From Polynucleobacter parvulilacunae (GTDB taxonomy: Bacteria; Pseudomonadota; Gammaproteobacteria; Burkholderiales; Burkholderiaceae), in contig NZ_JACVPW010000002.1 of the NCBI RefSeq assembly GCF_018881715.1, forward strand, positions 248,001-312,000: DNA of 64,000 bases, written 5' to 3'. The notes below the pieces were generated by a model. The model saw only the letters and a list, made by a program, of their open reading frames with translations, made no database searches and was not told the origin of the DNA. Of the stretch, positions 18,676 to 27,991 are shown piece after piece. The stretch's first letter is position 1. The number at the start of each line of letters is the position of its first letter. The position numbers were made by a program, and so were the translations under genes.

Positions 18676-20832
18676 TTAAAGGCCAACTGTATAAGTCGCC
18701 ATAACGGTCGTAGTGGATACAGTCTGAAATGGCTCCTGACGATAAATGCCGGTGATACCAATGCGCTGATTCTTTTCGACATCGTAGTAGGCACCTAACG
18801 TAGCAGTAGGCCTTGTTTTAACTGGATTAGCATTAAAGTTAATTGGTGTCAGACCATTTAGTCCAGAAGCAGAGTAAGTGCCATTAGCGGTATTGGTATC
18901 CGATTCGACGCCCGCGCTTGCAAATAGTGTGGCCTTAGGAATAAAACGATATGAAGCTCCCACTCCTGCTAATGCCGTAGTGGCATTTGTATTGAGAGCG
19001 CTGTAAGTTAATGGCGTGGTGACTGTTGCTGATGTGCCTTCTGTGTAGCCCCCCATATTATTTTGGGTGTAACGCATACCAACATAAGGTGAAACAATGA
19101 CCTCAGGCAATACTGCAAATCCATATTTAGCAGTGACTTGCGCGCCTTGACTATTTAATTGCGATGATCCTGAACCTGGTTCTGAAGCACCAACAATTTG
19201 TCTTGTAATAGTGGTGTTCTTTTGGCCATAGGCTGCTGCAACTTTAATCTCTGTCCCAGTGCCATCTAAGCGCTGATTCCATGCGCCAAACAAGCCAATC
19301 ACTGGCGTGTTATTACCTAGACTCACTACCGAGCCTGCGTTATTAACAGAAAGATTTTGGTCAATATAGGCGCCTAAACGATAGTTTTGATAGGGACGAT
19401 AAGCCGCAATCAATAGACCGCTGGTGTTGTTTAGCCCATTCGCTGCTTGCACAGCAGTATTGCGACCACCGGCAGAGATACAAATATTATTAGCGCCAAA
19501 TTCCTTACAGTCATAAAAAAAACTATTGGCAATGACTGAGTTCTGAAGAGTGTAGATATTCTGAAGGGCTGAGACGCTATTCACAAGTGAGAGCTGAGTA
19601 TCAATTGCATTTGGGCCAGCAGCGATTGTGAGATACACATCATTAGCATCGTAAGTTAATCCATATGCTGAATTGGTATAAGCCGATAAGTTGGTACTTA
19701 AACTGCCAAAAGCCCCCACAACTCCACCTGTAGCAGTTAGTAGAGTGTATTTGCCGACGACATACTTTCCTGGTGAAGCATTGAGTGATAAAGAACCAGC
19801 CAATGTTGCGTTGCCGTTGATATTTAATTGCTGAAAGCTATTTGGGTTAGCTGTCATCAATAACTTGCCTGAAGACCCTTGGGTGTATGTCTGAACGCTA
19901 ACCCTGCTTGTCGCATTCGTAATATCTAAAGTGCCATTGTTGGTCACACTAGTAGAGTTTGCAATCGAGCCTGACCCAGCAATAGCCAATGTAGAACCAG
20001 CATCTACAGCGGTAGGCCCGGTATACGTATTAACAGCACTTAAATTTAATGTGCCGCCGCCCTGCACCCCGAGACCTCCTGAGGCTGTGTCATCAGTGAT
20101 CGGGGTGGTAACTGTAGTAGTTGAGCCGGGCGCCACTGTATATATTGCTGGTGGAAATACATAAGGAACGCCCGAGATTCCAAAGTTAAAACCGCTAAAG
20201 TCCTCGGGTACTGTTACGGTCCAGCTAATACTTGAATACAGCCCTTTAAATAAAATAGTACCAGCACCCTCTTGGCCGTTTAGCGTCAAATTATTATTTG
20301 TTGCGTATAAACAGTTATTTCCGGAGGAGCAAGCTGCGGTATTAAGAATAGTGAATGGCTGTGTAAATGTATATGCGGATAGTGAACCCGGCTGACCCAA
20401 TGAATAAATTGACATCACCACATTTGAGACTGGACGACTAAACGAGAGTGTGTGAGAAGCGTAAGAGCCAACACCTCCACCAGTTTGCGCAATGAGATTC
20501 GTTGATGTAGATGGAGCCACGGTAACGTATGGGGAAGAAATATAACTTGCAGGAGCGCCCGCCCCTATAGACCATCGTGAACAACTACTATTACCAAGGC
20601 AGCTGTAAGGCGCTACAACCTCACCAGTTAAGTTAACGCTAACAGTGTTATTCAGAATTGGATCTACAACAGAACCGGTGGCAGCACCATAATATTGTTC
20701 GCCATATGAATTTGTACCAATAATTCCGCCGCTCGCAGTAAAGCCTGCCCATTGATTTGTGGACTGAGCATTAGAAGCTGCTCCAAGCAAGCCAATTGAA
20801 AGAAGGAGCAAGGCTTTAATATATTTAATCAT
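18676..20832 (-). CDS. Autotransporter (type V secretion) outer-membrane protein
   Basis: A 718-residue surface protein. An N-terminal Sec signal (IKALLLLSIGLLGAASNAQS) is followed by a region of about 220 residues resembling an extracellular beta-sandwich. A short autotransporter-associated beta-helix segment follows at about 240-330 (TYTGPTAVDAGSTLAIAGSG, NNGTLDITN). The C-terminal ~250 residues form a 12-strand-type autotransporter barrel with alternating hydrophobic residues, ending TTVMATYTVGL. The last residue is Leu rather than the more usual Phe or Trp. Four cysteines in the N-terminal part (CLGNSSC; CSSGNNC) and a CKEFGANNIC pair before the barrel could form small disulfide loops. 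The gene stands alone. Ligand and role are unknown. Confidence 0.88.
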   Translation of the reverse strand: MIKYIKALLLLSIGLLGAASNAQSTNQWAGFTASGGIIGTNSYGEQYYGAATGSVVDPILNNTVSVNLTGEVVAPYSCLGNSSCSRWSIGAGAPASYISSPYVTVAPSTSTNLIAQTGGGVGSYASHTLSFSRPVSNVVMSIYSLGQPGSLSAYTFTQPFTILNTAACSSGNNCLYATNNNLTLNGQEGAGTILFKGLYSSISWTVTVPEDFSGFNFGISGVPYVFPPAIYTVAPGSTTTVTTPITDDTASGGLGVQGGGTLNLSAVNTYTGPTAVDAGSTLAIAGSGSIANSTSVTNNGTLDITNATSRVSVQTYTQGSSGKLLMTANPNSFQQLNINGNATLAGSLSLNASPGKYVVGKYTLLTATGGVVGAFGSLSTNLSAYTNSAYGLTYDANDVYLTIAAGPNAIDTQLSLVNSVSALQNIYTLQNSVIANSFFYDCKEFGANNICISAGGRNTAVQAANGLNNTSGLLIAAYRPYQNYRLGAYIDQNLSVNNAGSVVSLGNNTPVIGLFGAWNQRLDGTGTEIKVAAAYGQKNTTITRQIVGASEPGSGSSQLNSQGAQVTAKYGFAVLPEVIVSPYVGMRYTQNNMGGYTEGTSATVTTPLTYSALNTNATTALAGVGASYRFIPKATLFASAGVESDTNTANGTYSASGLNGLTPINFNANPVKTRPTATLGAYYDVEKNQRIGITGIYRQEPFQTVSTTTVMATYTVGL

Positions 20833-20928
20833 TTTGTAATTTATGGCGATATTTTCTGTTCGAAATTATACAAAACAGAAGGTCTTGGTCTTTACAAAAC
20901 CAACAAAAGTAATCCTATGCGACAGGAT

Positions 20929-21861
20929 TTAAAGCGTAAAGAACTGCCCTACCTCTAGATTTAACTCTTTAGCCAACTCAGCGCCAGTGACCTTACCTGC
21001 AGCGCCTTTAGCTTTGAGGACTTCAATCTGTCCGCCGTGGCAGGTGACGAAGAATGAATCTAGTGTGATCTGAGTTACTTCTCCAGGCTTGCCTTTGACG
21101 GCGCCGAATGTAGCAGCAACATGCTTATGGCAATCGTAGATCTGTACTTTTTGTTCACCAAACTTCGTCCACGCACCAGGTGCTGGATTACATGCACGAA
21201 TCAGGTTATAAATTTGACTGATATGCGTTGCCCAATGAATCTGCGCAGCGTTTGCATCAAACCAACCTTCGTAGTTGGCTTGTGATTCATCTTGAACGAT
21301 TTCTTGATGCTTACCTGCCACTACTAAGTCAGCAGCTTCGAGTAGCGCTTTAACACCAACTGGAAATAAATGATCGAAGTAGATCTTGCCTAATGTGTCG
21401 TTAGGCCCAATGACTACTTCTTTTTGCAAAATTACTTCGCCTTCATCTAAACCATCGGATGGACGGAAAATAGTGAGGCCAGTTTTCTCTTCACCTAATG
21501 CGATTGCCCAGTTAATGGCACTTGGACCGCGATATTTAGGCAACAAGGATGGGTGGTACTGAATAGTGCCGTGCTTTGGAATCTTGCAGAGCTCTTGCGG
21601 CACAAACTGAATGACGTAAGCCATCACGCAGATGTCTGCATTGGCATCAATCATGGCCTGTGCAGCCTCTGGACCCTTTAGTGATGCGAACTGCAAGGGG
21701 GTTAAGCCCCTCGCTAGCGCTGCTTCTTTTAAGACTTCGGGTTTGCTTGATTTGGGATTATCAGGTGGACAGAAAACAGCAACGACTTCATCGCCACGAT
21801 CTAAAAAAGCATCTAAAGCCGCTTTACCAAAATCTGCACTTCCAATCAAAGCAACCCGCAT
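20929..21861 (-). CDS. Formyltransferase/hydrolase resembling the N-terminal domain of 10-formyl-THF dehydrogenase
   Basis: A 310-residue member of the Fmt/PurN formyltransferase fold. It resembles the hydrolase domain of 10-formyltetrahydrofolate dehydrogenase (ALDH1L1) more than true Fmt: YHPSLLPKYRGPSAINWAI and GLDEGEVILQKE. The catalytic His (H103) and Asp (D139) are present. The position that is Asn in Fmt and Ile in ALDH1L1 is Gln101 here. A C-terminal Fmt-like domain follows from about 205 (WATHISQIYNLIRACNPAPGAW). Its ATG lies 1 base after the frc paralogue stop, so the two are cotranslated. In this context it may handle a formyl group derived from oxalate, between formyl-CoA, folate and formate. 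That is inference; a housekeeping Fmt role is unlikely given this context. Confidence 0.8.
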   Translation of the reverse strand: MRVALIGSADFGKAALDAFLDRGDEVVAVFCPPDNPKSSKPEVLKEAALARGLTPLQFASLKGPEAAQAMIDANADICVMAYVIQFVPQELCKIPKHGTIQYHPSLLPKYRGPSAINWAIALGEEKTGLTIFRPSDGLDEGEVILQKEVVIGPNDTLGKIYFDHLFPVGVKALLEAADLVVAGKHQEIVQDESQANYEGWFDANAAQIHWATHISQIYNLIRACNPAPGAWTKFGEQKVQIYDCHKHVAATFGAVKGKPGEVTQITLDSFFVTCHGGQIEVLKAKGAAGKVTGAELAKELNLEVGQFFTL

Positions 21862-21862
21862 C

Positions 21863-23110
21863 TTAGATCACCTTATCGTGACGAAGAGAAATCAACTCAT
21901 CGGTTGAGTAACCTAACTCACTAAGAATCTCATCAGTATGCTCACCGAGCAATGGTGAACGAGTCACATCGGTTGGGCTATCAGACATCTTGATTGGGTT
22001 ACCAACAGTAAGGTACTTGCCACGAATCGGATGATCCACTTCAACGACAGTACCAGTTGCACGTAATGCTGGCTCTTCAGCGATTTCTTTCATAGAAAGA
22101 ATTGGGCCACATGGAATGTCGTACTTATTCAACACATCCATCACTTCAAACTTAGTCATCGTCATCGTCCACTTTTCGATCTCGCCGAAAATTTCCATGA
22201 GGTGTGGCAAGCGTGCCATTGGTGATGCAAAACGCACATCGGTAATCCAATCTTCACGACCAATTACTTTACAAATTGCTTCCCATACTGGAGCTTGAAC
22301 GATTACGTACATATAGGCGTTTGGATCAGTTTCCCAGCCCTTACACTTCACAATCCAACCTGGCTGACCACCGCCAGAGGCATTGCCTGCGCGGGGTACA
22401 GAGTCGCCGAACTCGCCATTCGGAAACTGTGGGTACTCCTGCATCAGGCCAACACGCTCTAAACGCTGTTGATCGCGCAACTTCACACGGCACAAGTTCA
22501 ATACCGCATCTTGCATTGCTGCCAATACCTTCTGGCCACGGCCGGAGTGTGTACGCTGATAAAGTGCAGTAACGATACCTAATGCCAAATGCAAACCAGT
22601 GCCACTGTCACCGATTTGTGCACCGGTCACCATTGGAGGGCCATCATCAAAACCAGTTGTTGATGCAGAGCCGCCAGCACATTGCGCTACGTTCTCATAC
22701 ACTTTGCAATCTTCGTATGGGCCAGGACCAAAGCCTTTTACAGAAGCCATGATCATCATAGGATTGAGTTCTTGAATACGCTCCCAAGAAAAACCCATGC
22801 GATCGAGCGCGCCCGGTGCAAAGTTCTCAACCAATACGTCGCACTCTTTAATCAAGCGCTCCAGAATTTCTTTACCTTTTTGAGTTTTGGTATTCACGGT
22901 AATAGAACGCTTGTTGTGGTTCAACATCGTAAAGTACAAACTATCCGCATCGGGAATATCACGCAATTGACCGCGTGTCGCATCGCCTTCGCCAGATTTT
23001 TCTACTTTGATTACGTCCGCACCAAACCAAGCCAGTAACTGAGTACAGGTTGGGCCTGATTGAACGTGCGTAAAGTCGAGGATTTTGACCCCTTCTAGTG
23101 CTTTTGCCAT
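21863..23110 (-). CDS. Family III CoA-transferase, formyl-CoA transferase paralogue 1
   Basis: A 415-residue CoA-transferase of the CaiB/BaiF (class III) family, close to formyl-CoA:oxalate CoA-transferase (Frc). It has [26 protein letters not shown], the catalytic Asp168 in IGDSGTGLH, and [10 protein letters not shown] at the C-terminus. The glycine loop that closes over the active site in Frc (GGGG before QP) reads SGGG here, with Ser245 replacing the first Gly. It is highly similar to the second copy at 23770 but is placed in a different transcription unit with the formyltransferase. It could have a different acyl donor, as in the E. coli pair YfdW (formyl-CoA) and YfdE (acetyl-CoA); this is inference. 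Confidence 0.9.
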   Translation of the reverse strand: MAKALEGVKILDFTHVQSGPTCTQLLAWFGADVIKVEKSGEGDATRGQLRDIPDADSLYFTMLNHNKRSITVNTKTQKGKEILERLIKECDVLVENFAPGALDRMGFSWERIQELNPMMIMASVKGFGPGPYEDCKVYENVAQCAGGSASTTGFDDGPPMVTGAQIGDSGTGLHLALGIVTALYQRTHSGRGQKVLAAMQDAVLNLCRVKLRDQQRLERVGLMQEYPQFPNGEFGDSVPRAGNASGGGQPGWIVKCKGWETDPNAYMYVIVQAPVWEAICKVIGREDWITDVRFASPMARLPHLMEIFGEIEKWTMTMTKFEVMDVLNKYDIPCGPILSMKEIAEEPALRATGTVVEVDHPIRGKYLTVGNPIKMSDSPTDVTRSPLLGEHTDEILSELGYSTDELISLRHDKVI

Positions 23111-23183
23111 GATTTAAGTCCTAATAAGAATGAAATTTTGAATTGAGGCAATTTTACCAGCGGGAAATAGGGAAAATCAGGGC

Positions 23184-23202
23184 GTGCCCAATTTTTGGGC
23201 AC
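23184..23202. promoter_or_regulatory. Inverted repeat upstream of frc paralogue 1
   Basis: Perfect 8-base inverted repeat GTGCCCAA-TTT-TTGGGCAC, 74 bases upstream of the CoA-transferase start and 48 bases after the PAS gene stop. There is no T run on the minus side, so it is a poor terminator. An operator or mRNA hairpin is possible. Confidence 0.4.
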
Positions 23203-23249
23203 AGTCAGCATCTAAGCCTGTATTGGTATCACTTCAAGACTAAATGCGG

Positions 23250-23678
23250 CTAAGCCTGGGGATTTTCAAGATCGGAAATGCGCTTTTTAAGAGCCCTGTC
23301 CTCAGCAAAGCGAGCTGTTTCATCCCGGATGATGGCCACCACCCCATTGGCCTTGCCAGAGGGGTCAAATAGCATTCCTACAGTAAAGGCGATAGATATA
23401 GTGCCCCCATCTTTATGTTTCGCAGGCACCCTTAATAGAGACGTTCCATAACGGGTCGTACCCGTCTCCATCGAATGGTTGTAACCCTCGTTGTGTTTTT
23501 GGCGTTGACGCTCGGGAACGATGAGATCCAATGTTTGACCAAGAGCCTCTTGTTCGGAATATCCAAAGATGCGAGTAGCAGCAGGATTCCACAGCACGAT
23601 GTTTTCATGAGCATCTGCAACGATAATGGCATCGCCCACGCACTCTACTAATTGGTGTAAGTCAATACTTGTCTTCAT
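23250..23678 (-). CDS. PAS-domain protein
   Basis: A single-domain sensor of 142 residues with no output domain. It shows a PAS fold in order: LVECVGDAIIVADAHENIVLWNPAATRIFGYS, then a linker rich in charged residues (VPERQRQKHNEGYNHSMETG). The second half, ISIAFTVGMLFDPSGKANGVVAIIRDETAR, is followed by a short helix (RFAEDRALKKRISDLE) that could be a coiled-coil signal relay. It sits inside the oxalate locus, between two CoA-transferase genes, downstream of the terminator of the oxc-frc unit. It may sense a ligand or redox state and act through a partner; nothing in the sequence names the ligand. Confidence 0.88.
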   Translation of the reverse strand: MKTSIDLHQLVECVGDAIIVADAHENIVLWNPAATRIFGYSEQEALGQTLDLIVPERQRQKHNEGYNHSMETGTTRYGTSLLRVPAKHKDGGTISIAFTVGMLFDPSGKANGVVAIIRDETARFAEDRALKKRISDLENPQA

Positions 23679-23705
23679 GAAGTCAGTCTATAGGGTTTTT
23701 GAGAA

Positions 23706-23734
23706 ATAAAAAAGGCGCTCACAAGGAGCGCCTT
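23706..23734 (-). terminator. Rho-independent terminator of the oxc-frc unit
   Basis: Minus strand: AAGGCGCTC, loop CTTGT, GAGCGCCTT, then TTTTTATTT. It lies 36 bases after the stop of the second CoA-transferase gene, so the PAS gene beyond it needs its own promoter. Confidence 0.88.
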
Positions 23735-23769
23735 CAAAGTAACTGCAGTTAAGCAGACAATTATTTTTA

Positions 23770-25020
23770 TTAAACCGCTTTAGCTGTATGCAACTTAGCG
23801 ATGTCATCAGCGCTATAGCCAAGATCAGCCAATACTTCGTCAGTGTGCTCACCCAATACTGGTGATGGACCAACTTCGATTTCCAAATCAGAGAACTTGA
23901 TTGGGCTACCGATTGTCAAATACTTGCCGCGTACTTTGTGGTCCACTTCAACGATAGAACCGCTCTTACGCAAGTCTGGTGAAGCAGCCAATTCTTTCAT
24001 TGAGAGAACTGGAGCACATGGAATATCGAACTTGCGGAGAATGTCCACGGCTTCGTATTTAGTCTTGTCTTTGAGCCAGTCTTCGATTGTTGCGAAGATG
24101 TCAAAAATCTTGTCTTGACGAGCTTCAGCAGTCATGTACGCTGGATCAGTTGCCCACTCTGGCTTACCAATCGCACGAGTAATTGGCTCCCAAGCGTGAC
24201 CTTGAATAGTGAAGTAGATGTATGCGTTTGGATCTGTTTCCCAACCCTTACACTTCAACACCCAACCTGGCTGACCGCCACCACCAGCGTTACCGCCACG
24301 TGGAACTACGTCAGTGAATGAACCGTGTGGGTACTGTGGGTACTCTTCCAAGTAACCAATTTTGTCCAAACGTTGTTGATCACGCAACTTCACACGGCAC
24401 AAGTTCAATACAGCGTCTTGCATTGAGCAAGATACTTTTTGACCTTTGCCAGTTTTTTGACGTTGCATCAACGCTGTCAAGATACCGATTGCCAAGTGCA
24501 TACCAGTATTAGAGTCACCCAATGCAGCAGCAGAAACTGTAGGAGGACCATCCCAGAAACCAGTTGTGGAAGCAGCACCACCAGCACACTGAGCCACGTT
24601 CTCATACACTTTTAAGTCTTCGTATGAGTGGCCATCGCTAAAGCCTTTTACAGAAGCCATGATCATTTTTGGATTCAATTCTTGAATACGCTTCCAAGAG
24701 AATCCCATGCGATCCAAAGCGCCTGGGCCAAAGTTCTCAACCATCACGTCAGAAGTCTTGATCATCTTCTCTAAAACTTCTTTACCTTCTTGAGTTTTAG
24801 TATCCAAGGTCAAAGAGCGCTTATTGCCGTTCAACATAGTGAAGTACAAAGCATCTGCGCCTGGAATATCGCGCAATTGGCTACGAGTTACGTCGCCAGA
24901 GCCTGGACGCTCAACTTTAATTACGTCAGCGCCATACCATGCCAACAACTGAGTACATGCAGGACCTGCTTGTACGTGTGTGAAGTCAATAATGCGAATA
25001 CCGTCTAATGGTTTAGTCAT
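23770..25020 (-). CDS. frc: Formyl-CoA:oxalate CoA-transferase (paralogue 2)
   Basis: Moves CoA from formyl-CoA to oxalate, giving oxalyl-CoA and formate, the activation step of oxalate breakdown. The 416-residue protein is a class III CoA-transferase with catalytic Asp169 in [15 protein letters not shown]. It has the canonical glycine loop [11 protein letters not shown] near residue 246, identical to known formyl-CoA transferases, and [20 protein letters not shown] and [13 protein letters not shown] near the end. It lies 48 bases downstream of oxc on the same strand with a strong GGAGAAACAC ribosome-binding region, so it is the natural Frc partner of Oxc. Confidence 0.95.
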   Translation of the reverse strand: MTKPLDGIRIIDFTHVQAGPACTQLLAWYGADVIKVERPGSGDVTRSQLRDIPGADALYFTMLNGNKRSLTLDTKTQEGKEVLEKMIKTSDVMVENFGPGALDRMGFSWKRIQELNPKMIMASVKGFSDGHSYEDLKVYENVAQCAGGAASTTGFWDGPPTVSAAALGDSNTGMHLAIGILTALMQRQKTGKGQKVSCSMQDAVLNLCRVKLRDQQRLDKIGYLEEYPQYPHGSFTDVVPRGGNAGGGGQPGWVLKCKGWETDPNAYIYFTIQGHAWEPITRAIGKPEWATDPAYMTAEARQDKIFDIFATIEDWLKDKTKYEAVDILRKFDIPCAPVLSMKELAASPDLRKSGSIVEVDHKVRGKYLTIGSPIKFSDLEIEVGPSPVLGEHTDEVLADLGYSADDIAKLHTAKAV

Positions 25021-25068
25021 GTGTGTTTCTCCTTAAGTCTTTCTTGTTTGTTTCTAATTAATTTTTAA

Positions 25069-26778
25069 TTACTTCTTAGCGGCTGCTGTGGATGGGTTTA
25101 AGTTTGTTAAACGTCCACTCTCAGTACCTGCTGTTTCATCAATAACAGCATTGATGAGGGCTGGTTTACCGGCAGCAATCGCTTCTGTTAACGCTGCTTC
25201 TAATTCTGCTGGGGTAGTTACGTAGTAACCAACACCACCAAACGCTTCAATCATTTTGTCGTAACGAGCATCTTTAACGAACACAGTCGGTGCAACATCA
25301 GCGCCACCGGTTGGGTTTACGTCAGTTCCGCGGTATACGCCGTTGTTATTGAATACAACCGTCGTGATTGGCAAGTTGTAACGGCAAACCGTTTCCAATT
25401 CCATGCCGCTAAAGCCAAATGCACTGTCGCCTTCAACTGCAACTGTTGGCAAGCCGCTGGTTACTGCGGCACCGATGGAGTAACCCATGCCGATACCCAT
25501 AATGCCCCAAGTACCAGAGTCAAAACGCTTACGCGGCTTATACATATCAACGATCGCACGGCAATAGTCGAGCGTGTTTGCACCTTCGTTTACCAAGTTC
25601 ACATCTGGGTTCTTCTTAATCACATCACGAATCACACGCAACGCGCCATGGAAGTTCATTGGGTTTGCTTCTTTAGCCAATGTCTCTGCCATCTTGGCTA
25701 AGTTCTTGTCTTTCTTCTCGGTGATTGCAGCAATCCACTCAGCGCTGGGCTTCGGAACAGCAGAAATACCTTTCAACAACTCACCAACGCATGAACCGAT
25801 ATCACCAATCAATGGTGCAGCGATTTGTACGTTGCTATCCACTTCGTTTGCTTGAATATCGATTTGGATAAATTTCTTAGGCTCTTTGCCCCAAGTTTTA
25901 CCTTTACCGTGTGCAAGCAACCAGTTCAAGCGCGCACCAACCAACAACACTGCATCAGCCTCAGCTAATACAAATGAACGCGCTGCAGAAGCAGATTGCG
26001 GGTGATTATCTGGCAATAAACCTTTAGCCATCGACATTGGTAAATAAGGGATGCCTGATTTCTCGATCAAGTCACGAATTTCTTTGTCAGCTTGAGCATA
26101 AGCAGCGCCCTTGCCCAAAAGAATCAATGGACGCTTAGCGCCCTTCAACACATCTAATGCACGAGCAACTGCATCAGCTGCTGGGATTTGACGTGGCACT
26201 GGATCGATTACTTTGAAAATGGATTTCTTAGCTTCTTCAGCTGGCATTGTTTGCGCGAGCAACTGAGCCGGCAAGTCCAAATAAACACCACCTGGACGAC
26301 CAGAAACAGCAGCGCGGATTGCACGAGCAAAACCGATGCCGATATCTTCGATGTGATTAATACGATATGCGGCTTTGCAATATGGCTTAGCTGCGTTGAG
26401 CTGATCCATCTCTTCGTAGTCACCCTGCTGTAAGTCAACGATTTCACGCTCGCTTGAACCAGAGATCAAAATCATTGGGAAACAGTTCACAGTTGCATTG
26501 GCAAGTGCTGTCAAACCGTTCAAGAATCCAGGAGCAGAAACAGTCATACAGATACCTGGCTTCTGTGTCATGTAACCAGCAATCGCTGCAGCATTACCTG
26601 CGTGTTGCTCATGACGGAAACCAATAAAACGCAAACCTTCTGCTTGCGCTAAACGACATAAGTCAGTAATTGGAATACCAACGAGGCCGAAAATCGTATC
26701 GAGGTCGTTTGCTTTCAAAGCGTCAATGACGAGGTGAAAGCCATCGGTTAATTGTGTGTTTTGATTATCTGTTGTCAT
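25069..26778 (-). CDS. oxc: Oxalyl-CoA decarboxylase
   Basis: Thiamine-diphosphate enzyme that decarboxylates oxalyl-CoA to formyl-CoA and CO2. At 569 residues it matches the Oxalobacter enzyme. The N-terminal TPP domain has [15 protein letters not shown] and [17 protein letters not shown], with the catalytic Glu-type loop. The central domain has [13 protein letters not shown]. The C-terminal TPP-binding motif is [19 protein letters not shown] with NNNGVYRG, typical of this subfamily rather than acetolactate synthase. It heads the oxc-frc operon. The 203-base leader upstream holds an FNR-type palindrome and a matching -10 element. Confidence 0.97.
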   Translation of the reverse strand: MTTDNQNTQLTDGFHLVIDALKANDLDTIFGLVGIPITDLCRLAQAEGLRFIGFRHEQHAGNAAAIAGYMTQKPGICMTVSAPGFLNGLTALANATVNCFPMILISGSSEREIVDLQQGDYEEMDQLNAAKPYCKAAYRINHIEDIGIGFARAIRAAVSGRPGGVYLDLPAQLLAQTMPAEEAKKSIFKVIDPVPRQIPAADAVARALDVLKGAKRPLILLGKGAAYAQADKEIRDLIEKSGIPYLPMSMAKGLLPDNHPQSASAARSFVLAEADAVLLVGARLNWLLAHGKGKTWGKEPKKFIQIDIQANEVDSNVQIAAPLIGDIGSCVGELLKGISAVPKPSAEWIAAITEKKDKNLAKMAETLAKEANPMNFHGALRVIRDVIKKNPDVNLVNEGANTLDYCRAIVDMYKPRKRFDSGTWGIMGIGMGYSIGAAVTSGLPTVAVEGDSAFGFSGMELETVCRYNLPITTVVFNNNGVYRGTDVNPTGGADVAPTVFVKDARYDKMIEAFGGVGYYVTTPAELEAALTEAIAAGKPALINAVIDETAGTESGRLTNLNPSTAAAKK

Positions 26779-26901
26779 AGAAATTTGTATAAAAATTGCG
26801 GGTCTGCTCTTGTAGAGCTAATGCAATTTAGCTTTCGCTAACGTCTCCAATGTAGTTATAAATCGCACAACGGGTTTTGTGTCCCGCATAGGCTGAACTG
26901 A

Positions 26902-26943
26902 ATATTAGGCTTGGGGGGAAGGATCATCATTGACTTCGGTCAA
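26902..26943 (-). promoter_or_regulatory. oxc: Predicted class II Crp/Fnr-activated promoter of oxc
   Basis: A perfect palindrome TTGAC-CGAA-GTCAA (26930-26943) resembles an FNR/DNR box. On the minus strand a -10-like TAATAT occupies 26907-26902, predicting a start near 26895. The palindrome centre then falls at -41.5, the class II activator position. No -35-like hexamer is seen at the expected place (ATGATG), in line with activator dependence. The start site itself is predicted, not known. Confidence 0.65.
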
Positions 26944-26981
26944 TTTCCCTCTAAATCCTGTAATTACGGAGGTTTTAGGGC

Positions 26982-27599
26982 TTAAACGAAAAGCTCTTTA
27001 TGCTTCGTTTTGAGGCGACTTAAAGTCTCAGGAGAGAGGTTTAAGTAGGCGGCCAGCTCCTTCTTTGGGAGAAGCTCGAACAAATCCTCATATTTACGCA
27101 AGAAACGCTCTACTCGGCCTGGGGCATCAAGCATATGCAAGGTAATGGTGTGTGCCATGATTTCACTCATCAGACGCATTACCTCAAACTCAAAGCTCTC
27201 CTTAAGGGGCTTGTGCTCCTCAAGGAATTCGGCCCACTTCTTCATCGGCATCCGTGCCACACGAGCCTTGGTAACACAGGCAATACTGTAAGGAGCCGCC
27301 GTCTTCAAGCGCCATGCCGCATAGCTCGTTTCAATATCTTTTTCGATGGCAAAACGCAAAATCATCTCTTTGGCATCCGCGCTCGAAACAATCCGTTTCA
27401 GAATGCCATCCAAAACGAAGTACTGCTCCATCTGGTGGTCGCCCTGGTGGAGCAAAATTTCGGATTTCTTGAGGTCGGCAATCTCTAAATGGCGCTCTAA
27501 ATCAGCCATTGCCGCAGTATCCAAGCTTTTTAAGACCGAGTTTTGACTCAACTGCAGGCGAATCAGGTTTTTTTCGGGGTGCTTATCTAATGCGGTCAT
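26982..27599 (-). CDS. Crp/Fnr-family transcriptional regulator
   Basis: A 205-residue regulator with an N-terminal cyclic-nucleotide-binding-like beta-roll (LHQGDHQMEQYFVLDGILKRIV), a dimer helix near residues 120-145, and a C-terminal winged helix. The recognition helix LSPETLSRLKTKHKE has the E-T-x-S-R pattern that reads TTGA half-sites in FNR. There is only one cysteine, so no FNR-type iron-sulfur cluster is possible and the signal must be something else. The ATG at 27599 has AAGGA 4 bases upstream on the minus strand, so it is chosen over a TTG five codons earlier. It lies directly upstream of oxc and is its likely regulator. Confidence 0.93.
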   Translation of the reverse strand: MTALDKHPEKNLIRLQLSQNSVLKSLDTAAMADLERHLEIADLKKSEILLHQGDHQMEQYFVLDGILKRIVSSADAKEMILRFAIEKDIETSYAAWRLKTAAPYSIACVTKARVARMPMKKWAEFLEEHKPLKESFEFEVMRLMSEIMAHTITLHMLDAPGRVERFLRKYEDLFELLPKKELAAYLNLSPETLSRLKTKHKELFV

Positions 27600-27693
27600 A
27601 AATCCTTGCTCCAAGACCGTCTATTGTAGGCTTTTTTACTCCCAAAAGCCGTGCATTCCTGCTCCAGGCATTCCTATTCCGCTAGAATGACAG

Positions 27694-27882
27694 GGTCGTG
27701 GTGCTTTATTGCAGTGCAATAAAGTTAAACGGGAAACACTAAACGTGTGCTGCCCCCGCAACGGTAGGTAAATGCGCCCTTTTTGGTTTATTTGGGGCGT
27801 CAGGAATCTGACAAAGCCACTGTGCGCGTCAATCGCATGGGAAGGCCAGATTCTGATATTTACTAGCCCGGATACCGGCCAA
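27694..27882 (+). ncRNA. Cobalamin riboswitch
   Basis: Part of the 426-base gap between the Crp/Fnr gene and btuB. The conserved core is visible in order: GGGAA-ACAC...GTGTGCTGCCCCCGCAAC near 27732-27763, GCCACTG near 27816, TGGGAAGGC near 27838, and the B12-box-like AGCCCGGATACCGGCC near 27865-27880. It should bind a cobalamin and lower expression of the receptor gene that follows. Confidence 0.92.
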
Positions 27883-27991
27883 GACAGGTGGAATTTTGCG
27901 GACGGGGATCTTCGCGCGCCAAGAAAGCGCTGAGTTTTTCGATACTGCGCCCAATTGACGCCTGAACTCTTGCACGTGAAATTCTGTTCGA

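Noticed and set aside
20911..20929. Hairpin AATCCT-N7-AGGATT as terminator after the formyltransferase gene
   Set aside because: The stem is short, overlaps the stop codon and is followed by only a weak T-rich stretch.
22276..22572. Plus-strand frames inside the CoA-transferase and oxc genes (22276-22572, 22682-23038, 24115-24512, 25574-25855)
   Set aside because: They are shadows of strongly conserved minus-strand enzymes.
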